A stretch of DNA of 64,000 nt from Paludibacter sp. (GCA_031292575.1 JARLGX010000002.1:95036-159035), one strand, 5' to 3'. Shown: positions 50,834 through 59,269, counted from the stretch's first letter. Made by a program: numbers and translations. Notes: generated from the sequence alone by a model not told the origin.

Positions 50834-52511
50834 TATTCAAGAGGTTACTGTGAAAAACTCTGGTGCCACTTTTACTCCGGTGGGATTAGCTGACTTTTTA
50901 TCAGACAAAATTTTATCATATTACAATAATAAAGAGAAAATTGCTGAAGTTTTAGACCCTGCATGTGGGGATGGTGCATTGCTTTCTTCTATAGCTTTAA
51001 AAATTAAAGATAGTTTTGATTTTATGCTTAGCGGCTTTGATACAAATATTGACTATGTAATAAATACGCACAACCAATTATTAAATCTTGGTTTCACCAA
51101 AATACAAGTTCAACAAAAGGACTTTCTTGAAGTTTCTCCTAATAATACAGGATTGTCTTCTGACGAAACAAAACGAGAATTTGCTGATATTGTAATCGCA
51201 AATCCACCTTATGTGCGGACACAAATTTTAGGTGCGCAAAAATCTCAACAAATCGCTAAAGATTATGATCTCTCGGGGAAAATAGATTTATATTATCCTT
51301 TTTTAATGGGTATGACTAACGCTTTGAGAAAGGGAGGTATTTTAGGTGTAATTACCTCAAATCGTTATTTGACAACAAAAAGCGGTGCTGAGATTAGAAA
51401 GTTTTTACTTGAAAATTATGATATCCTTGAGGTGATAGATTTGGGCGACACTAAACTATTTAATGCTGCTGTATTGCCTGCAATTTTCATTGGTAGGAAG
51501 AAAGCAAGTAAAACGCAATTAACAAAGCCTTGTCTCTTTGCTAAAATTTACGAGAATTTTCAATTAAAAGCCAATAATAAAATTTCCGAAGTTGATTCCA
51601 TTTATGATATATTGACAAAAACTGAAGCTGGAACATTTTCAACAAACGGAAAAGTATTTGATTATAGCGTTGGCTTACTGAAGCATTCGCATATTAAAAC
51701 TGATGTTTGGCAGATGACAAACGATACTGAGAACAAATGGATTGAAGCGATTCAATCGAATGCTGCTTTTTATATAGGAGATAAATTTAAGGTTAGAGTT
51801 GGTATAAAATCGTGTGCTGATAATGTTTTTTTGAATAACAATTGGGATAATGAACAAGCAATACCCGAAGACGAATTACTTAAACCTCTAATCTCTCAAG
51901 AAAATATTCAAAAATGGACGTGTACTTTATCGCAATACGCTAAGGTTCTGTACCCTCATTATTCTAAAAATGGAAAGAAAGATGTAGTTAATTTAGACGA
52001 TTATCCGCAAGCCAAAGAATATTTAATGAAGCACCGAACACAACTTGAATCACGCAAATATTTAATTGAAGCTGGTCGGAAATGGTATGAAATGTGGGTT
52101 TCTCAGAATCCTGCATTGTGGGCTCTCCCAAAGATAGTGTTTCCAGATATTAGTATTGAAGCACGTTTTTCATATGATGAAAGTGGTGCTATTGTCAATG
52201 GAAACTGCTATTGGTTAGTTGCTCAGACAAAAGAAGAAAATGAACTACTTTTCTTAATTCAAGGTGTCTGTAATTCTGAAATAATGGCTCAATACCATGA
52301 TCTCTGTTTCAACAACAAATTGTATTCTGGTCGCCGTCGTTATTTTAGTCAGTATATTGAAAAATATCCAATACCAGACCCAAAAAGCAAATATGCTCAG
52401 AAAATTATAACGATAGTCAAAGCGTTAAACTATCAGAGTGATTTAGACTCAGAAGCTCTTTCGCTTGAACTGAATCACTGCGTGAAAGAAGCTTTTGCTA
52501 TTAAGGATTAA
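50826..52511 (+). CDS. Type II DNA N6-adenine methyltransferase
   Basis: A 561-residue gamma-class methyltransferase. Motif X/N-terminal block: KNSGATFTPVGLADFL. Motif I: VLDPACGDGALLSSI (about 38-52). Motif IV: VIANPPYVRTQILG (about 125-138). The C-terminal half resembles a TaqI-type specificity domain (VFPDISIEARFSYDE, NNKLYSGRRRYFSQYIEKYP). It protects host DNA from the convergent endonuclease gene, whose stop region it overlaps by 11 bp. The start overlaps the XRE regulator. The recognition sequence cannot be read from the protein. Confidence 0.92.
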   Translation: MNNIQEVTVKNSGATFTPVGLADFLSDKILSYYNNKEKIAEVLDPACGDGALLSSIALKIKDSFDFMLSGFDTNIDYVINTHNQLLNLGFTKIQVQQKDFLEVSPNNTGLSSDETKREFADIVIANPPYVRTQILGAQKSQQIAKDYDLSGKIDLYYPFLMGMTNALRKGGILGVITSNRYLTTKSGAEIRKFLLENYDILEVIDLGDTKLFNAAVLPAIFIGRKKASKTQLTKPCLFAKIYENFQLKANNKISEVDSIYDILTKTEAGTFSTNGKVFDYSVGLLKHSHIKTDVWQMTNDTENKWIEAIQSNAAFYIGDKFKVRVGIKSCADNVFLNNNWDNEQAIPEDELLKPLISQENIQKWTCTLSQYAKVLYPHYSKNGKKDVVNLDDYPQAKEYLMKHRTQLESRKYLIEAGRKWYEMWVSQNPALWALPKIVFPDISIEARFSYDESGAIVNGNCYWLVAQTKEENELLFLIQGVCNSEIMAQYHDLCFNNKLYSGRRRYFSQYIEKYPIPDPKSKYAQKIITIVKALNYQSDLDSEALSLELNHCVKEAFAIKD

Positions 52512-53691
52512 ATACACATTGTCCTTTGTGTTTTTCAAAAAAAGCCATTGGGATTGAACGTTGACACTTATAACTTGTCTCACTTACATAAGTAAAAACT
52601 TCTCCAAGCTTTTCGCCTGGCACAAGGACAACGCCTTCAATTAAACCAGTCTGGGCATTTGTCAATGCGATAAGATATCTTATGTCTTTAGTTGTTATCC
52701 CAATCTCAGGCATAATGGAGTCCTCAAATTCAGGTGAATATTTTCCTAAATCAACAGTTGGGGAATCTTGTACTTTGACTTCTAACAATTGATTAGGTAT
52801 GTCAGGATATCCTCCAGCAAGACCTTTTATGTTGTTTTCACTATAGCCAAGCAATTGGAGTATTAATCGCTCCAGAGCTTGACCTCTGTTTTTTGTGTCG
52901 TTTGCTTCTAAAGTAATTCCAATAATTCTTTTTGCTGTCATTTCTAACAACAATTGAATTGAAAACAAATGCTTTAAATCAGGTCCCTTTAGCATTGCTA
53001 ACGGTGTTTCTTTGTAGTCATGTCTAACCTGATAGGTAAGTTTATCAGTATCGTTAAAGGTAAGTATTGAATCTTCACTTTTGATTATTCTATCACGTAT
53101 TTTGTTTGAGATCATTAACTGGTGTTTGATTGTAGGTTTGCCAAACTTACCAAATTTTTTCTCAATATATTCTGGAGTAAGAACAATGATAGACTCAATT
53201 ATTTCCTCTGTAGTGTTTACTTTGATAAATATTAGCCTAATATCCTTACATTGTATCTTATCGCCCGATGTGTAGTTTACTAAAATGGAATTACTGTTGG
53301 GCACTCTATTCCACACTTGTAAGTTATAGCTTTCTCCTGTTGTTACTATATAGGTATCAATTAATTCACGTATTAAACGTGGAACACCTTTTTGCCGAGG
53401 AGGCATTATTTCATAATCACCAGCATTTGCTTCTGGTGAAATATTCTGTTCGAAAATAGTCCTTGCAATCAATTTCCTTAACGAAGAGCCGTCTGTACGT
53501 GGTTTCCCTGTAAATTTAAACTTAACCCCAATCAATTTTCTTAAACAATCGACCAAATTTTCTGGAGATATGATATTTTCTGGAGATTTTGGGGGTATTT
53601 TAAATGCTTTATCCATTGTAATTTTAATTATCTTTTTGCTCTTAGTTTTTTTATTTATTTTGTTCTTAAAAATTTCAAATGATTTGCTCAT
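52501..53691 (-). CDS. Type II restriction endonuclease (PD-(D/E)XK candidate)
   Basis: A 396-residue protein whose position, between a methyltransferase and a C-type controller, identifies it as the endonuclease. The likely catalytic site is GYPDIPNQLLEVKVQDS (about residues 295-311), which fits PD...ExK. The N terminus is very basic (KNKINKKTKSKKIIK). I do not recognise the specific family. Its 3' end overlaps the methyltransferase end by 11 bp in convergent orientation, and it begins 12 nt after the controller stop, so controller and endonuclease form one operon. Confidence 0.8.
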   Translation of the reverse strand: MSKSFEIFKNKINKKTKSKKIIKITMDKAFKIPPKSPENIISPENLVDCLRKLIGVKFKFTGKPRTDGSSLRKLIARTIFEQNISPEANAGDYEIMPPRQKGVPRLIRELIDTYIVTTGESYNLQVWNRVPNSNSILVNYTSGDKIQCKDIRLIFIKVNTTEEIIESIIVLTPEYIEKKFGKFGKPTIKHQLMISNKIRDRIIKSEDSILTFNDTDKLTYQVRHDYKETPLAMLKGPDLKHLFSIQLLLEMTAKRIIGITLEANDTKNRGQALERLILQLLGYSENNIKGLAGGYPDIPNQLLEVKVQDSPTVDLGKYSPEFEDSIMPEIGITTKDIRYLIALTNAQTGLIEGVVLVPGEKLGEVFTYVSETSYKCQRSIPMAFFEKHKGQCVFNP

Positions 53692-53703
53692 AAAACGACA
53701 GTT

Positions 53704-53928
53704 TTATTTTATTGACACTTCAAGTAAATCTTTTATTTCTATATTCAAAGCTTTCGCAATCTTTTCGATATTACAAAGTGTTATGTTTTTTTCCGCTCGT
53801 TCTATCATTCCAATATAAGTACGATGAAGTCCGGCCAACTCAGCTAGTTTTTCTTGTGAAAGCTGCCTTTCTTTTCTGTATTTTTGAACGTTTGATCCAA
53901 AGATCTGCAAAATGGGTTCGCTAATCAT
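53704..53928 (-). CDS. C-protein-like XRE controller of the restriction-modification system
   Basis: A 74-residue helix-turn-helix protein (NVQKYRKERQLSQEKLAELA, GLHRTYIGMIERAEKNITLC) of the size and layout of restriction-modification C proteins. ATG 53928 is preferred. A TTG-initiated form from 53952 would run into the operator repeats. It lies directly upstream of the endonuclease gene. The inverted AGTAT-type repeats at 53939-53991 are its likely binding site, giving delayed endonuclease expression after entry to a new host. Confidence 0.88.
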   Translation of the reverse strand: MISEPILQIFGSNVQKYRKERQLSQEKLAELAGLHRTYIGMIERAEKNITLCNIEKIAKALNIEIKDLLEVSIK

Positions 53929-53991
53929 AGTATGGAGTATTATAGTATGCAAAACTACCAGTTATTAAAAATCCAAACAACATACTATAAT
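53929..53991. promoter_or_regulatory. Candidate C-box operator
   Basis: ATTATAGTATG (53939-53949) and CATACTATAAT (53981-53991) are exact inverted repeats of 11 bp. ATAGTATGG and GAGTATT copies lie between 53928 and 53940. They sit immediately upstream of the controller start, as C-boxes do. Confidence 0.65.
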
Positions 53992-54438
53992 TAGCAGAAT
54001 AAAAAAAATCCCCAATTCCTACTACTGTAAGAAATGGGGTTTTGTAGTATTTGTAGTATAGTTCTCAGTCAATTGGAGCCAATGTGTCAGCTTTCGTGAC
54101 AAATTTCGCAATAAGACATGACAAAAAATCTGACATTTCTGCCAAATTTGCACATTTTTTTATTCTTGGTATAATTTTTGAGTAAGTCAAACGTTCAATT
54201 TCGACTATATAGCGATATATTGACTTTGACTACGGTTGATTATAGTGGTAAACAACCTGATATAAATGAAACAATACTTTCTTCAAAAAGTTGTGCAAAA
54301 GTAGTATAATAAGTTGTAAAGCTGCTGCTATTTAATCTTTTTTCATATATATTAATGCTTCTACTCTGCTATCTGTCGCTGGCAAGTACAGTAGGTGATA
54401 TCTGAACCTATGGTAAATCAGATATATTACATAATAAT
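53992..54438. other. Non-coding interval between the restriction-modification and CBASS loci
   Basis: No gene is supported. A hairpin (AAATCCCCA/TGGGGTTTT, about 54006-54043) could act as a terminator. Two further TTGTAGTAT copies lie at 54044-54060, and a GTAGTATAAT at about 54300 is related to the C-box core. The CBASS promoter should lie in the last 150 bp, but no exact TAnnTTTG was found. Confidence 0.5.
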
Positions 54439-54570
54439 ATGGGAAATAAAGTAACTTCCAAAAAGGTAGCTACAGAAGCTTCTAAAATTTTGCAAGACAA
54501 CCGTTATAGCAAAACGAGTAAAAGTGTAGCAGGCAGTGCATTATCTCAACGTTCACCAAAACGGAAATAG
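54439..54570 (+). CDS. 43-aa basic Lys/Ser/Ala-rich protein upstream of CBASS
   Basis: A 43-codon ORF, ATG 54439 to TAG 54568-54570. It is rich in Lys, Ser, Ala and Arg (starts MGNKVTSKKVATEASKIL, later SKTSKSVAGSALSQ, ends RSPKRK). Its net charge is strongly positive, with no membrane segment. The regular composition, clear start and position 71 nt before the CD-NTase suggest a real gene in the same unit. I cannot name a family. Possible roles are nucleic-acid binding or control of CBASS, but these are guesses. Confidence 0.65.
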   Translation: MGNKVTSKKVATEASKILQDNRYSKTSKSVAGSALSQRSPKRK

Positions 54571-54641
54571 GGCTAATGAACGAGTTTTTACAGGTTCTCG
54601 TCAAAAACCTTGTAACTAAACTTATTATATAACAAAAAAAA

Positions 54642-55613
54642 ATGCGTATGAGTACACTTTTAAAAAGTATTAATGATTTAATTGAAAACATTTCTGTTAC
54701 CGATAGACAGGAAGCGAACATTGAGGCTGCATTTGAAAATTTGAAATCGAGCCTTACAAATGAAGATAACGGACTTTCAGTTATGGATGTTTTCCTTAAT
54801 GGTTCGTATGAAAGGGACACTATTATCAGACCGCTCGATGATATTGATTTATTTGCTGTAATTGACGAGTCTGACTATTGCATAAATGGTATTGACCCGA
54901 AACCTCAAACTGTACTGACAAATTTTAAAAATTACCTGAACGGCTTGAACGACTACAAAGATAAAGTAATACAAGATAGACCTTGTGTTACTGTCGTTTT
55001 GTCGGATAAGGATTTTGATGTTTTGCCTTCGCTAAGAAAGTCTGGTGCTTTATATATCCCAAATGAGGCTTTGGATGGTTGGATTTTTACCGACCCCAAA
55101 ACACTTACCAACAGCTTATCTGATGTTAATAAAAAACGTTCATATAAAGTGAAAGATATTGTGAAAGCAGTAAAATACTGGAAGCGTGAAAACAAACAGA
55201 ACATTCCTTCATTTCATGTTGAACAAGTTGCAATCAACATATTCAATTTGTACGATTTTACGAATTCCGAAGAGGGTATTCGTTTGTGGTTTAATCATGC
55301 GGAAGGCTTTCTTGTCTCTAGCAGGTTTAAGTCCTATGATGAGTACGATAAGTTCAAATCAAAGATAAGATCGGTAAAAGATAAACTGAATGAAGCGAAG
55401 AAGTTGGACGATGAAAAGGAGGTCGCAGAAGCCAAAAAGATTTGGAAAGATATTTTTGGAAAAGAATTTCCGGCTTTGGATAAAGACGAGGCTAAAAGTT
55501 TTTCTGAATCACTTTCAAATGGCTCGCTAAAACACAGCGTTACTGCTGGATTGTCAACCACTGTCGGCACTGCTTTAGCTGCCTCAAAAGGATTCTATGG
55601 CGAAATATTTTAA
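54642..55613 (+). CDS. CBASS cyclic-oligonucleotide synthase (CD-NTase, SMODS nucleotidyltransferase)
   Basis: A 323-residue nucleotidyltransferase. The active site is GSYERDTIIRPLDDIDLF (GS at 54-55, catalytic Asp 67 and 69), with the third Asp in DKDFDVLP (about D126). In CBASS, the enzyme makes a cyclic nucleotide on phage infection, which activates the effector. The C terminus ends GFYGEIF. In type II systems the CD-NTase C terminus is the part joined by the E2 protein. Two in-frame starts (54642, 54648) are possible. It overlaps the E2 gene by 17 nt. The clade and product are not decided. Confidence 0.93.
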   Translation: MRMSTLLKSINDLIENISVTDRQEANIEAAFENLKSSLTNEDNGLSVMDVFLNGSYERDTIIRPLDDIDLFAVIDESDYCINGIDPKPQTVLTNFKNYLNGLNDYKDKVIQDRPCVTVVLSDKDFDVLPSLRKSGALYIPNEALDGWIFTDPKTLTNSLSDVNKKRSYKVKDIVKAVKYWKRENKQNIPSFHVEQVAINIFNLYDFTNSEEGIRLWFNHAEGFLVSSRFKSYDEYDKFKSKIRSVKDKLNEAKKLDDEKEVAEAKKIWKDIFGKEFPALDKDEAKSFSESLSNGSLKHSVTAGLSTTVGTALAASKGFYGEIF

Positions 55614-56013
55614 AACTCAACAGCCAAATATATTAGCCCAAATTGGTGCTATGAAATCGAAATATCCTCAATTTCATAGCACCGTAAAGGGTGTGTGCGT
55701 TACGTTTACAGGTGAATTGATGGTCAAACCTGAGTTGCCAATTTACACAGTATCTGTAGAATATCGTGGTGATCAAAAACCTTTAGTACATATCATTTCG
55801 CCTTCTTTAGTTGAAAATGCGAAACATACTTATTCCGACAAAAGTTTATGTTTATATCACCCAGATAACTTTAATTGGCATAGCAGCAGGCTTGTAGCCA
55901 AGGAAATTATGCAATGGACTATTGCATGGATATACTTTTATGAATATTGGTTACAATCCGGTGAATGGATTGGCCCTGAAGTTTCACACTCAAAAGAAAA
56001 AACAAATGAATAA
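55597..56013 (+). CDS. E2-like conjugating enzyme of type II-short CBASS
   Basis: A 138-residue protein with the bacterial E2 fold. The catalytic Cys is in HTYSDKSLCLYHPDNFNWHS (about C87). Other motifs are YTVSVEYRGDQKP and IMQWTIAWIYFYEYWLQSGE. In type II-short CBASS a lone E2 conjugates the CD-NTase C terminus and raises its activity. No E1 or JAB protease gene is present, which fits the short form. Its start overlaps the CD-NTase and its stop overlaps the effector, so the three genes are coupled. Confidence 0.93.
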   Translation: MAKYFKTQQPNILAQIGAMKSKYPQFHSTVKGVCVTFTGELMVKPELPIYTVSVEYRGDQKPLVHIISPSLVENAKHTYSDKSLCLYHPDNFNWHSSRLVAKEIMQWTIAWIYFYEYWLQSGEWIGPEVSHSKEKTNE

Positions 56014-56776
56014 TATAGTACCATTCAAAAGTAATTTTAAAAAAGCTAAGATGCTTGATGCATTAAATAATAAACTAATGTATTTCTCTACGGCTCTATT
56101 GATTATTGGGTCTATATTAAAAAGCATACCTGCTGTCAATCTAGCTATTTCGTCATGGATAGAGATTCCTAATGCAGTTTTGATTGTTGCTATTTTTGTT
56201 TTAGGATTGATAATTGATTATATTTATCGTAATGCCGAAACTTTAAGACGAATCGACCTTGTCGATAATTCATTTGGCACTAGATTGTCAGAAAAAAAAT
56301 CAAAAGACTATTATACGAATGACGAAAATGATTTTGGTTTTAAAAAAATTGGTATTAATAACTTTGAAAGTGCTTTCTTTACATACAGCATTTTAAAAGA
56401 ATCTATTAATAAAGAACGATTTAAGTCTGGTATTATTTCCTTCTTGTTCTTTATTTTTGCAATATGCGGGTATGAAAAAATACTAATTCTTATTTTACAG
56501 CTAACTATCCCATTCGCGCTTATTTCCAGATTATACAAGACCGAAGTATTGTATTGTTGTTCTAAGTCAGTTTGTGATAATTATAGGAGTATTTTTGATA
56601 AGGCTAAAGAACTTAGTGAAACTAAATTTCATGCTGAAATTGTCAAGAATCTCTTGGTTTACGAATCAAATCTTGCCTGGAGTTGTATTCTTTTGGATGA
56701 TGCGACATATCATAGTATGAATGAAACATTATCGGCAGAATGGAATAATATCAAAGTAGATTATGATCTAACGTAA
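56006..56776 (+). CDS. S-4TM-family pore-forming CBASS effector
   Basis: A 256-residue membrane protein. Helices lie near residues 15-35 and 45-70, with a second pair at about 140-175. The conserved block is ETLRRIDLVDNSFGT with LSEKKSKDYYTN after it (about 75-105), typical of SMODS-associated 4TM effectors. On binding the cyclic nucleotide such effectors are thought to break the inner membrane and stop phage growth by killing the cell. Start ATG 56006 is chosen because it gives an 8-nt overlap with the E2 gene; the frame extends upstream to 55922. Confidence 0.9.
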   Translation: MNNIVPFKSNFKKAKMLDALNNKLMYFSTALLIIGSILKSIPAVNLAISSWIEIPNAVLIVAIFVLGLIIDYIYRNAETLRRIDLVDNSFGTRLSEKKSKDYYTNDENDFGFKKIGINNFESAFFTYSILKESINKERFKSGIISFLFFIFAICGYEKILILILQLTIPFALISRLYKTEVLYCCSKSVCDNYRSIFDKAKELSETKFHAEIVKNLLVYESNLAWSCILLDDATYHSMNETLSAEWNNIKVDYDLT

Positions 56777-56787
56777 TAAATATAAAA

Positions 56788-56826
56788 TAAAATTCCCTTT
56801 TTCTTCGTTTGAAATTGGGAATTTTA
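56788..56826. terminator. Hairpin after the CBASS operon
   Basis: TAAAATTCCC (56788-56797) and GGGAATTTTA (56817-56826) are exact inverted repeats. The T run is short but the stem ends the operon. Confidence 0.65.
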
Positions 56827-56866
56827 TAAAACACAATATTTAATTTCTATATTGTACTTTTGTATC

Positions 56867-57964
56867 ATGAAAAGATATAGCACATTATTTACTTATTTAT
56901 TTCTTTCAATTAATATTTTTGCCACTATTCCACAAGGATACTACACTTCTCTCAATGGCAAACAATCAGCAGCTCTTAAAACAGAGTTGCACAATATTCT
57001 TATGGCTGACACTAGCCGTTATTATTCATACGGCTCAGGTTCAACTCACACTTGGAATGGCTTTTATTACACAGACAGAGATACAATCAATAACTTGGTT
57101 ATTGAAATGTATTCTCCAACTCTACGATATTTTGCTTCAAATTATATATCTATTAATTTTCCTGCTTTTGGTCAAGAACTTCATATAGAACACAGCTTAC
57201 CTAAATCTTGGTGGGGTAGCCACGAATGGGCTGCCTACAAAGACTTAAATCATTTGTACCCTGCCGATGGCAGCACAAATCTTTCTAAGAACGACAACCC
57301 TTTGGGTGTCGTTTCAGGCACTCCCACAAAAGACAATGGTGTTAGTAAAATTGGTCCCGCAAACTATCCTGATTATACAGGTAACGTTTTCGAACCAGCC
57401 AACCAATACAAAGGAGATTTTGCACGTACATACTTTTACATGGCCACAGCCTACGAACATTATAAAAACCTTTGGGACACTTCTAAGCCTGAGAATATGA
57501 TGCAAAATAACACCTATCCGGTGTTTAAAACATGGGCAATTAACTTACTATTACAATGGAGCAGACAAGATCCAGTTAGCCAAAAGGAACGTACAAGAAA
57601 CGATAAAGTATATTCAATTCAGGGCAATAGAAACCCCTTCATTGACTATCCTGAATTAGCAGAATACATTTGGGGTAATAAAGTCGGTACAGTTTGGAAT
57701 ATTACAACCTCAAATCAAATTCAATTATCAAATAAATTTGATTTCAAATTCAATTACAACAATTCCTGTTTCACAGTCATTTCTGAAACCAACGTTCCAA
57801 TTGCTTACACAATTTACACTATAACAGGTCAGAAAGTTGTTCAAGATAAATCTTTCACAAACTTTAAAATACAAATACCAATTCTAAAGCAAGATATTTA
57901 TCTCATTGAAATCAATTCGATAAACAATTCTTTCAAACAAGTTTTGAAATTTATTTACAAATAA
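56867..57964 (+). CDS. Secreted endonuclease I with T9SS sorting tail
   Basis: A 365-residue protein. A signal peptide (YLFLSINIFATIPQ) is followed by an endonuclease I domain. The active-site core is ELHIEHSLPKSWWG (about 103-116) and KDLNHLYPADGSTNLSKNDN. The C-terminal domain (TIYTITGQKVVQD, KQDIYLIEINSINNSFKQVL) is a type A T9SS tail. Enzymes of this family cut DNA and RNA outside the cell. ATG 56867 is chosen, only 4 nt after a TACTTTTG element, so either that element is not the promoter or the leader is very short. Confidence 0.92.
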   Translation: MKRYSTLFTYLFLSINIFATIPQGYYTSLNGKQSAALKTELHNILMADTSRYYSYGSGSTHTWNGFYYTDRDTINNLVIEMYSPTLRYFASNYISINFPAFGQELHIEHSLPKSWWGSHEWAAYKDLNHLYPADGSTNLSKNDNPLGVVSGTPTKDNGVSKIGPANYPDYTGNVFEPANQYKGDFARTYFYMATAYEHYKNLWDTSKPENMMQNNTYPVFKTWAINLLLQWSRQDPVSQKERTRNDKVYSIQGNRNPFIDYPELAEYIWGNKVGTVWNITTSNQIQLSNKFDFKFNYNNSCFTVISETNVPIAYTIYTITGQKVVQDKSFTNFKIQIPILKQDIYLIEINSINNSFKQVLKFIYK

Positions 57965-57976
57965 ATTCAAAAACAC

Positions 57977-57984
57977 TATATTTG
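57977..57984 (+). promoter_or_regulatory. -7 element of a short transcript
   Basis: TATATTTG fits TAnnTTTG and lies 13 nt after the endonuclease I stop. It points into a non-coding stretch that ends in a terminator hairpin. Confidence 0.5.
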
Positions 57985-57987
57985 CAC

Positions 57988-58071
57988 CAACTATTCAGTT
58001 TACAGACATAAATAGTTAGATTTAGGTTAATCAAACAGTCCACTTCGAGAGAAATGGGCTGTTTTTTTTTC
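57988..58071 (+). ncRNA. Candidate small RNA between endonuclease I and abiH
   Basis: A promoter element (57977-57984) is followed by an AACTATT/AATAGTT hairpin (57989-57995 with 58011-58017), then a terminator (AACAGTCC 58034-58041 with GGGCTGTT 58056-58063, one G-T pair, and nine T). The product would be about 80 nt with two stem-loops and no ORF. Alternatively the hairpin simply terminates the endonuclease I transcript. Confidence 0.45.
58034..58071 (+). terminator. Rho-independent terminator
   Basis: AACAGTCC pairs with GGGCTGTT and is followed by nine T residues. Confidence 0.8.
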
Positions 58072-58345
58072 GATTAGGTGCTTTTGAATATTTTTTTGTA
58101 AGGCTTGATGTGAGTTAAATCTCACATGTAAATGATTAAAAAAAACATATCACCTTTAAAATAATATCTTTATTTGTATTTTTTGCACATTATTAAAATT
58201 TATGTTTAAATTTGTCTGCCTTTTTCAACACATATAAGAAGAATAAACCCAGTTAACCAGATTTAATCTCTAATTTCAATAAATAAAATTAATTCAACTG
58301 GGATTATATATGTGTTAGGGGTAATGCAAAAAAAACAATTTCTCT
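58072..58345. other. Non-coding interval before abiH
   Basis: AT-rich. The last 120 bp hold the nested palindrome described separately. No ORF or exact promoter element was recognised. Confidence 0.5.
58222..58321 (+). repeat. Nested palindrome at the left boundary of the abiH unit (attC-like)
   Basis: The outer arms AACACATATA (58227-58236) and TATATGTGTT (58307-58316) are exact complements. The inner arms CCCAGTT (58248-58254) and AACTGGG (58296-58302) are also exact. AAC opens the structure and GTT (58314-58316) closes it, ahead of the first bases of the abiH unit, GTTAGGGG. This two-level symmetry with AAC and GTT ends resembles a folded integron attC site. Confidence 0.55.
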
Positions 58346-59269
58346 ATGAAAATGAATACATTATACGTTATAGGCAATGGATTTGACTTATATCATGAGC
58401 TACCAACTAGATATTGTCATTTCCATAAATTCGTAAAAGAAAATCATAAAGAATTTGATTTTGAACTTGAAAAATATTTTGAACTAAGAATAAAAGAAGA
58501 TAAAAGTCCTGAGGTTAGTTGTGTTGAAAAATATCTTTGGACAAATTTCGAAGAAGATTTAGGGACTTTTGATTGGACGGCTTTTTTTGATGACATTTGT
58601 AACATTGATATTAATGACGAAAATTTTAAACTAAGTTTCATATATAGTCTTGAAGATGATATTGATGAACAAACTGAAAATCTTCTTGAATCAATAAGGG
58701 AAGCATTTGAAAGTTGGTTAGAATGTATTGATTTTGATTTCGTTCAGAAAAAGTTATCATTAAACGAGAATGCTTGTTTTTTAAGCTTTAATTATACACT
58801 TCTATTGGAGGTATTCTATAAAATTCAGCATGAAAATATATTACATATTCATGGTAATATTGAAGATAATAGAGGAGCTATTATTTTTGGTCACAACCAG
58901 ACAGTGGAAGAAGAGCCAGAATTTGATGAAAATGGAGATAGCAATAGAACACCATTTTCAGATTCTGAAGCTAAGGCAAAATATCCATTTCATGCTCTAT
59001 CTAAACCTGTCAGAGAAATTATTGAAGACAACAAAAGCTTTTTCGAAGATTTATGCCTTGTGAATAAGATAGTTGTTTTAGGACATTCTTTAAACGAAAT
59101 AGATATTCCATATTTTGAAGAAATTCACAGAATCACAAGTAATGCTAATTGGCTAGTAACTTATTTTGATGAAGACGAAAAACAAAAGCATTTATTTACA
59201 CTTCAGGAGATTGGAATTGAAAGAGAATGTATTTCGATGATTAAGATTGACGAATTATTAATAATATAG
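58346..59269 (+). CDS. abiH: AbiH-family abortive infection protein
   Basis: A 307-residue protein. The N-terminal block LYVIGNGFDLYHELPTRYCH is the AbiH signature. Further family features are FLSFNYTLLLEVFY, ILHIHGNIEDNRGAIIFGHN and VVLGHSLNEIDIPYFEEIHR. AbiH proteins give phage resistance by abortive infection, and the mechanism is not settled. Start 58346 or the second ATG at 58352 is possible. It is bounded by complementary ends (58314 and 59295) and is the only gene between them. Confidence 0.9.
   Translation: MKMNTLYVIGNGFDLYHELPTRYCHFHKFVKENHKEFDFELEKYFELRIKEDKSPEVSCVEKYLWTNFEEDLGTFDWTAFFDDICNIDINDENFKLSFIYSLEDDIDEQTENLLESIREAFESWLECIDFDFVQKKLSLNENACFLSFNYTLLLEVFYKIQHENILHIHGNIEDNRGAIIFGHNQTVEEEPEFDENGDSNRTPFSDSEAKAKYPFHALSKPVREIIEDNKSFFEDLCLVNKIVVLGHSLNEIDIPYFEEIHRITSNANWLVTYFDEDEKQKHLFTLQEIGIERECISMIKIDELLII

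Noticed and set aside
54642..56776. Full type II CBASS with E1 and JAB proteins
   Set aside because: Neither an E1 domain nor a JAB protease is encoded near the CD-NTase; the E2 stands alone.
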